DNA of 64,000 bases from Eubacteriales bacterium. GTDB lineage: Bacteria; Bacillota; Clostridia; Lachnospirales; Lachnospiraceae. Shown one piece after another: positions 58,697-64,000 of this stretch. A model generated the notes under the pieces. That model ran no database searches, had not been told where the DNA came from, and worked only from the letters and a program-made list of their open reading frames with translations. The DNA lies in the NCBI GenBank assembly GCA_030539395.1, contig JAUNSC010000014.1, positions 1-64,000 of the forward strand, given 5' to 3'. The position numbers and the translations under genes were made by a program. How positions within the stretch are numbered: position 1 is the first letter of the stretch; every line of letters starts with the position of its first letter.

Positions 58697-60571
58697 ATGA
58701 GTGCATACATGAACAACATCTTTAATTATAGCCGTCCCTTACCGGAACCGTTTGACACACTGACGAACAAAAAGGTGTCAGTATCATCGAAATATGGAGA
58801 TGGGACAAATGCAACTTTGTGTTCAACAGTCATAAAAGCGGTACATGCAGTTTGCCGCTGCATGGATGGCAGCGCCGAAGGAGCTGTCGGGGTCATCGAC
58901 CACAGGACGGTTGCTGAATACAAATCGTCCATGGGGCCTGATGAGTATCATCTGGTAGTATATGACAGCAACTCCGGTTCGTTAATGGCAAGCGTGTATG
59001 ACAAGAACACGGAAACTTTTGAAAACTATGTGCTGAACGCATCAGGGCGTGACGGAGCTGCCGTTATGATGGCACTGTTTCCGGTGCTTATGAATGACGA
59101 GGAATTCAATGATAATTTTGAATTGTACCGCGATCAGTTCAGTCATGGATTTTCGGATTTACGCTCGGCTACGGAGTACATGGCAATGCTATGTGACAAC
59201 GCCTACAGGCGCATCAAAGATACCTCTTGCTCAGCAGCCGTCAAGGTGAGTGTGGACAAGGCCGGAAATCTGATGCGTGTATCTCAGGTGCAGCTGGATT
59301 CCGGCGCTTTTGAGCCTACCCATGTGATTGCGGGGGAATTTACGATTTTTGCAAAAACAGCGAGGGTTATTGTGAAGAGCGCAGACGCCATTGTGGAACA
59401 CACGGATTTTGTCGGCAAGTACGAACTGCATCCAAGGACTATGAGCAGTCAGGAAAAACAGCTGATACCGGTGCTTCCGGAATGGTACATCATTCCACAG
59501 GAGGTCGTTGATATCTGTAAACATGCTCAGGCCACTACCGGGAAACCGACACAGATGAGGAATTTCCTCCTCCGTGGACCAGCGGGAACCGGAAAGACCA
59601 TGAGCGCAAAGGCGATTGCCGCAGGGCTGGGGCTTCCGTATATGGCATACACCTGCTCGGCAGGCACAGAGATATTTGACTTCATCGGTCAGATATTTCC
59701 GGACTCGGATTCGTGTTCTACCGGAGATGCCCAGCTGGATCACGAAAAAGCAATTTTGACGAGTATGGGCGGCATCAATTATGCCAATGTGTCCAAGATG
59801 ATGAACCTTCCCGATTTGGATGATATGGACTACGATCCGGCGGGGGTATATCAGGCACTGACGGGTATAGAGAATGCGGCTGCCACATCTCAGGATTGCA
59901 TGAGCATTGTGCTGGATCGTGTAACAGAGAAAGTACGTGCTCTGTCCAGACGGGATGAAAATTCCAAGAGCAGCGGTCAGACCTATACCTACACGGAAAC
60001 TGATTTTATCAAGGCTCTGAAGAATGGGTATGTCATTGAGATCCAGGAACCTTCCACAATTGTTCAGCCAGGCGTTCTGGTAGGACTGAATTCCCTGTTG
60101 GAGCAGACCGGGACAATCACCCTTCCCACAGGAGAGGTGATAAAGCGTCATCCGGATGCAGTCGTAGTAGTAACAACCAACATCGAATACGAAGGGTGCC
60201 GAGGCATGAACCAGTCCGTTATCGACAGAATGAGTCTGGTGCGGGACGTGGAGCTGCCGACGCCTGAAGTGATGGTGCATCGTGCCATGTCAGTTACAGG
60301 TGCAACAGATGAGTACCAGATTTCCCAGATGGTGCAGGTGGTCAATGATCTGTCGGAGTATTGCCGAAAAAACAGTATTACAGACGGTTCGTATGGTATG
60401 CGCAGTCTGATCGACTGGATCGTAAGCAGCGAGATTACCGGCGATGTATATGAGTCGGCACTATATACGATCATCAGCAAGGCGACAACGGATGAAGTAG
60501 ACCGTGAGGCGCTGGTCAGTGCAGTTCTGGAACCGATTTTCACAAAGAAGCGAAAGAAAGCAACTGCATAA
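58697..60571 (+). CDS. MoxR-type AAA ATPase
   Basis: 624 residues. An N-terminal region of about 270 residues without a recognised domain is followed by an AAA module: Walker A GPAGTGKT (294-301), a long insertion, Walker B-like VIEIQEPSTI and sensor VVVVTTNIEYEGCRG with arginine-finger region IDRMSLVRDVELP. The domain order fits MoxR/CbbQ ATPases, which remodel or insert cofactors into vWA partner proteins. The partner is encoded 28 bases downstream. Confidence 0.85.
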   Translation: MSAYMNNIFNYSRPLPEPFDTLTNKKVSVSSKYGDGTNATLCSTVIKAVHAVCRCMDGSAEGAVGVIDHRTVAEYKSSMGPDEYHLVVYDSNSGSLMASVYDKNTETFENYVLNASGRDGAAVMMALFPVLMNDEEFNDNFELYRDQFSHGFSDLRSATEYMAMLCDNAYRRIKDTSCSAAVKVSVDKAGNLMRVSQVQLDSGAFEPTHVIAGEFTIFAKTARVIVKSADAIVEHTDFVGKYELHPRTMSSQEKQLIPVLPEWYIIPQEVVDICKHAQATTGKPTQMRNFLLRGPAGTGKTMSAKAIAAGLGLPYMAYTCSAGTEIFDFIGQIFPDSDSCSTGDAQLDHEKAILTSMGGINYANVSKMMNLPDLDDMDYDPAGVYQALTGIENAAATSQDCMSIVLDRVTEKVRALSRRDENSKSSGQTYTYTETDFIKALKNGYVIEIQEPSTIVQPGVLVGLNSLLEQTGTITLPTGEVIKRHPDAVVVVTTNIEYEGCRGMNQSVIDRMSLVRDVELPTPEVMVHRAMSVTGATDEYQISQMVQVVNDLSEYCRKNSITDGSYGMRSLIDWIVSSEITGDVYESALYTIISKATTDEVDREALVSAVLEPIFTKKRKKATA

Positions 60572-60599
60572 ATGTATTTAGAAAGGAGGTCAACCCTGT

Positions 60600-62870
60600 A
60601 TGGCGAGGGTGAATCACAAGTTAGTAAAACAGCGGCTCAATGAGCAGCGCAGTAAAATTTCAGACCGACAATTCTTCTCGTCCCGTCTTTTGGCGGGACA
60701 TTTTGAAGATCTGGCGGCGGCACAGACAAGGCGGTATCGCTATAACCGCCGGGTCCGCGTCAATCTGTACTGGAAACCGAGAGAAAAGCATGTGGCGTCA
60801 ACGGACAATATGTTTGTGCGTATCAATACCGGTAATTCCCTGGTTACAAAGGTAAAAGGGCGGGAAAACCGTTACCAGATTGTGTGCGGTTTGTTTGCAC
60901 ACGAACTGGGACATGTCCTTTATACGGACTTTCTGGCAGCACAGACACATACCAACTATTTAGGAAGCGGTCGCTGGTATCCCTATCCGCCAGACCTGAA
61001 GACAACGGCGGATGCGCGGAACGAGAAAGCATTCTGGAATTATGTGAAAACTGATCCGAAAAATCTGGAGATGGTGCAGATGATTGCCCATCATATCTCC
61101 AATGTAATTGAGGATGGGTATATTGAAAACAGGATGCTGAACAATTTTCCAGGTACTTTGGGGTACGGTCTTGAAAAGCTGCGGGAGCAGCATTTTGAGC
61201 ATATTGAAACGGTGACGCAGATGATTGAGAGTGAGGATGAAGGAAAGCATATTTTTGAAAGCATTCTTCAGATCATGCTCTCTTATGCTAAGTTTGGTGA
61301 AATCAAATACGGGGACGAACCGCTCAGTGATGAAAGAATTCAGGCGGTGTTTGGTTTGATTACCGATATTGACAGCGCTTTACTGAGCAGGTCCGGAAAA
61401 GACCGGTTGAATGTTGTCAACATGGTACTGGTAAGGTGCTGGGACTATATCGAATCTTTTTGTGAAGAATGCAAAAAGCGTCAGGAAGAGGCAGTAGCCT
61501 CCGGCGGTTCCACCAGCCTTGCAGAAACCTTGTCGGAAGTGTTGGGTGCAATTGCCGGTGGTTCCGAAATGGGTGAAGGAAGTAGTACACCGGTGCCGGA
61601 AGCCTCCGGCGGGTCAGAAGAATCTGCGACGGCCGGCAAACGGGCACAGACCCATGCAGATGCCGACAGTGAGGATGACGCTGAGGAAACAGACAGCTCC
61701 CAGACTGACTCTGAAACGGAAGAAAATCCATCTGGGTCTGGGGGAAGCGATAATTCTTCAGACGAAGATGCCGCCCCGATAGATGGTGGCAGTTCCGGTT
61801 CAGGGAAACAGGAAACTTCGGATACTGAGCAGGGGCGTATTCCTTATCACCAGTCAGAATCACTTTCCGAACCTGTTGGCGGTTCCGTGGAAAAAAACGA
61901 AGATTATGAGCGGGAGCATTACGACAGTGCGGCTGCCGATATTGAACGTCTTCTGGATAAGATGGCAGAAAAGGCGGCCTGTGAGCAACTGGAGAATGAA
62001 AGGATTCAGGAGCTTAACGATGTCGCTCAGAACATTTCCTATGGGAATATCCATGAAGGAGTACCTATCCGAATCAACCGGATTGCCTCTGTGGATGAGG
62101 AACTTATGGAACAGTACGATGCTATTTCAGGACCTTTGCTGAATATTTCCCGCCAGCTGCAGAAGAGTTTGCTCAAGCAGCTCAAGGAAAACCGGAGAGG
62201 CGGTAAACAGACAGGGCTTATCATGGGCCGCCGTCTGGATGCGCACGCACTGTGCAGGAATGACGGCAAGGTGTTTTATAAGAACAACCTGCCCAATGAG
62301 ATCCCGGAGCTGGCAGTCGGTCTGCTTCTGGATGAGTCAGGGTCTATGTGTTCCTGTGACCGCTGTACTTATGCCAGAGCTTCGGCCATCATTCTGTATG
62401 ATTTCTGCCAGAGTTTGGACATTCCGGTAATGGTCTATGGTCATTCCACCGATTATACCGATGTCGGAAATACGGTGGCATTGTATTCCTATGCGGAATT
62501 TGATGGTTTTGACCATGATGATAAATACCGCATGATGGATATTGCGGCCAGAGGCAGTAACCGTGACGGGGCGGCACTTCGTTTTGTTGCGGAGCAGCTG
62601 TCTAAGCGGCCGGAAGCAGTAAAAATCCTCATACTGGTTTCTGACGGACAGCCTGCTGACAGTGGGTATGGAGGTTCCGCAGCTGAGGAGGACCTTCGCG
62701 GCATCAAGCAGGAGTATCAACGTAAAGGTATTTTGTTTGTCGCTGCGGCAATCGGAGATGACAAGCAGAACATTGAGAGAATCTACGGAGACTCATTCCT
62801 GGATATCTCGGATTTAAACCAACTGCCCACAAAACTGACCGCTGTTGTGAAGCGGCATGTGAGGGTATAA
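60600..62870 (+). CDS. vWA-domain protein with HExxH motif (CobT/YehP-like)
   Basis: 756 residues. The N-terminal part has a metallopeptidase-like HELGH (His101-Glu102, His105). An acidic Ser/Gly/Glu/Asp-rich linker (about 310-430) follows, then a C-terminal von Willebrand A domain with MIDAS DxSxS (LLLDESGSMCS, Asp578) and a later LVSDGQPADSG. This architecture resembles the CobT/vWA partner of MoxR ATPases. AGGAGG nine bases upstream. Confidence 0.85.
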   Translation: MARVNHKLVKQRLNEQRSKISDRQFFSSRLLAGHFEDLAAAQTRRYRYNRRVRVNLYWKPREKHVASTDNMFVRINTGNSLVTKVKGRENRYQIVCGLFAHELGHVLYTDFLAAQTHTNYLGSGRWYPYPPDLKTTADARNEKAFWNYVKTDPKNLEMVQMIAHHISNVIEDGYIENRMLNNFPGTLGYGLEKLREQHFEHIETVTQMIESEDEGKHIFESILQIMLSYAKFGEIKYGDEPLSDERIQAVFGLITDIDSALLSRSGKDRLNVVNMVLVRCWDYIESFCEECKKRQEEAVASGGSTSLAETLSEVLGAIAGGSEMGEGSSTPVPEASGGSEESATAGKRAQTHADADSEDDAEETDSSQTDSETEENPSGSGGSDNSSDEDAAPIDGGSSGSGKQETSDTEQGRIPYHQSESLSEPVGGSVEKNEDYEREHYDSAAADIERLLDKMAEKAACEQLENERIQELNDVAQNISYGNIHEGVPIRINRIASVDEELMEQYDAISGPLLNISRQLQKSLLKQLKENRRGGKQTGLIMGRRLDAHALCRNDGKVFYKNNLPNEIPELAVGLLLDESGSMCSCDRCTYARASAIILYDFCQSLDIPVMVYGHSTDYTDVGNTVALYSYAEFDGFDHDDKYRMMDIAARGSNRDGAALRFVAEQLSKRPEAVKILILVSDGQPADSGYGGSAAEEDLRGIKQEYQRKGILFVAAAIGDDKQNIERIYGDSFLDISDLNQLPTKLTAVVKRHVRV

Positions 62871-62895
62871 CAATATCAAATCATAAAAAAGACGA

Positions 62896-62924
62896 CGGGC
62901 AGCTGGGATTTCTACAGCTGCCCG
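62896..62924 (+). terminator. Hairpin after the vWA gene
   Basis: A perfect 10-bp stem (62896-62905 with 62915-62924) without a T run. Possible attenuator or RNA-stability element in the operon. Confidence 0.45.
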
Positions 62925-62950
62925 CCTGTTATTCAGAAAGGAAGGTAATT

Positions 62951-64000
62951 ATGCACTTTTTAACATTAGCAGCTTTAGAAATCTCTCAGATACAGGAAGA
63001 CAAGGAATTGGACAACCAGATTGCAGAGGCGCTGAAGGAATTGGAGCTTCAGAAGCAAATTGAAACAAAGAATTTTATGCTGGATTTTGCAATTGGGAGA
63101 TGTCAAAATCTTCAGTCATCGTTCTCCCGTGCAGTGAATGACGGCGTTTCTGAGTTGATGTATCCTTATTGTGAGTCGCTGGAGGATCCGGAATATCTGG
63201 AATTTGAAGATCGGACAGAAAAACTGCGTGAGGAATATGAGGACGCGGTTGATTGCATAAAGCTGCCTCAAGGAACAATTGTGGAGCAGTATGGCGATCC
63301 ACTCTGGGGCAGATTTGTTGTCCGTGACGGAAAAGTGTTCCAAAGGGATGCAGGACCGCTACATCATGAAAAGCGTACAAAGAAAGCAAAACGAATGGTG
63401 GCTCTGCCTAATTATCCCCGCAAAAAGCTCTATAAGAGTTTTGAGAAATATGCAGAAGAAAGGTGTGGTTTTTCTTTTGATGAAAAGCATCAAGGCTATG
63501 GATATTATTATAATCCAAACGCCATATGGGACTGGTATTCCATTGGCGGGCGATGGCCGGAGATGTTTCTGGTAAAGGATACCTGCACGGAGTATTCCAT
63601 TGGCGAAAGAAGCTGGTGCAATTCAGACAGAAAAGAAGAATCACCGGACGGATATGTATGGGTTTGTGCCGCCAGAAAAGAAGATATCGCATGGGAAGAG
63701 ATACGGGATTGGAGAAATCAGAAAGCAAAAGAGCGTTTTTATAAGCTTGAGCAAATGTTTCTGGCAGGAAAGACCGATTCCGACTTTCACGGAGAAATCG
63801 TTCCAGACGGAATTATCCGCTGGGGCAGATACGTCTACCGAAAAGGCTCTACATTGGAAGAATACCTTGAGGAGTATGGAATTCCAAGCAGCTGGAAGTA
63901 CCCGGTAGGCACGCATGATATTGTGGATGCAGACCAGTGGCTGAGCAAAGATGACAGTGTGCTGGATGCAGAATCTGAAAAATATGTTCCGGTAGACTGG
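62951..64000 (+). CDS. Hypothetical protein, 3' end beyond the window
   Basis: Open for 350 codons from ATG 62951 (AAAGGAAGG upstream) to the window end, with no stop. The start is helical and acidic (LAALEISQIQEDKELDNQIA). The middle has WYSIGGRWPEMF, a motif I recall from hypothetical phage and element proteins, and the later part is Trp/Tyr-rich. It follows the MoxR-vWA pair in the same orientation and is probably co-transcribed. Function unknown. Confidence 0.72.
   Translation, partial: MHFLTLAALEISQIQEDKELDNQIAEALKELELQKQIETKNFMLDFAIGRCQNLQSSFSRAVNDGVSELMYPYCESLEDPEYLEFEDRTEKLREEYEDAVDCIKLPQGTIVEQYGDPLWGRFVVRDGKVFQRDAGPLHHEKRTKKAKRMVALPNYPRKKLYKSFEKYAEERCGFSFDEKHQGYGYYYNPNAIWDWYSIGGRWPEMFLVKDTCTEYSIGERSWCNSDRKEESPDGYVWVCAARKEDIAWEEIRDWRNQKAKERFYKLEQMFLAGKTDSDFHGEIVPDGIIRWGRYVYRKGSTLEEYLEEYGIPSSWKYPVGTHDIVDADQWLSKDDSVLDAESEKYVPVDW

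Noticed and set aside
59231..60280. Long minus-strand open frame opposite the MoxR gene
   Set aside because: It is antisense to a clear AAA ATPase, has a Cys/His-rich composition typical of reverse-frame artefacts and no recognisable domain.
1..64000. CRISPR arrays, rRNA or tRNA genes, IS transposases
   Set aside because: I looked for regular repeat-spacer series, conserved rRNA stretches, tRNA-like cloverleaves and DDE transposase motifs and found none; without a dedicated search, small tRNAs could be missed.

Overview
The window looks like accessory DNA from a low-to-mid GC gut Firmicute, probably a clostridial commensal (Lachnospiraceae or Oscillospiraceae type). Reasons: strong AGGAGG ribosome binding sites, sigma-A promoters, a BspA-like leucine-rich-repeat surface protein with an (S/P)PxTG sorting signal, a class B sortase, and backbone genes typical of clostridial integrative elements. 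I saw no rRNA, tRNA, CRISPR array or IS transposase.

Left part (1-36 kb), a composite resistance and envelope-stress island. 1-1.7 kb is a Tn916-like tail (KTR protein as in orf6, sigma factor as in orf7) whose sigma gene is fused in frame to the back half of an ABC ATPase. 1.8-3.2 kb has an AraC regulator and a receiver-less OmpR-type winged-helix protein. 3.4-10 kb is a complete VanD-type glycopeptide resistance operon (vanR-vanS-vanY-vanH-vanD-vanX-intD), followed by a 309-bp element bounded by 27-bp inverted repeats. 10.4-14.5 kb encodes a 1275-residue cell-wall protein ending in SPQTG, and 28.6-29.4 kb a class B sortase that could anchor it. 14.6-20.1 kb holds WYL, TetR-methyltransferase, a second winged-helix paralogue and a GntR/ABC unit. 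20.1-25.6 kb is a LanFEG/Cpr-like lantibiotic-protection operon with its two-component system. 25.9-28.4 kb has an XRE regulator and an AbiE-like toxin-antitoxin pair. 29.8-34.8 kb is a Bce-type two-component/ABC module, followed by a DUF4143 ATPase.

Right part (36.3-64 kb), an integrative-element backbone. 36.7-47.0 kb is a dense run of about 18 overlapping or closely spaced genes, mostly of unknown function, with a methylase-like protein, an NAD-dependent DNA ligase, DUF4262- and YodL-like proteins and two YkgJ-like cysteine-cluster proteins. 47.0-54.2 kb looks like inserted cargo (another two-component/ABC exporter, GNAT, TrmO, MerR), because the 3' end of the preceding gene and its terminator recur, diverged, at 54.4 kb. 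54.5-64 kb continues the backbone with XRE, zinc-ribbon and membrane proteins, SSB, a MoxR-type AAA ATPase with a vWA/HExxH partner, and a gene that runs off the end.

The most distinctive signals are: (i) NTG-GGA-AAT-TAG at the start of both winged-helix paralogues, a canonical -1 slippery heptamer with an immediate stop; (ii) short leaders ending in intrinsic terminators ahead of several backbone operons, two of them related in sequence, which suggests attenuation or antitermination; (iii) 11-bp-phased direct repeats, each with a different motif, upstream of three of the ABC modules; (iv) the duplicated gene tail bracketing the 47-54 kb cargo; (v) the MoxR-vWA operon.
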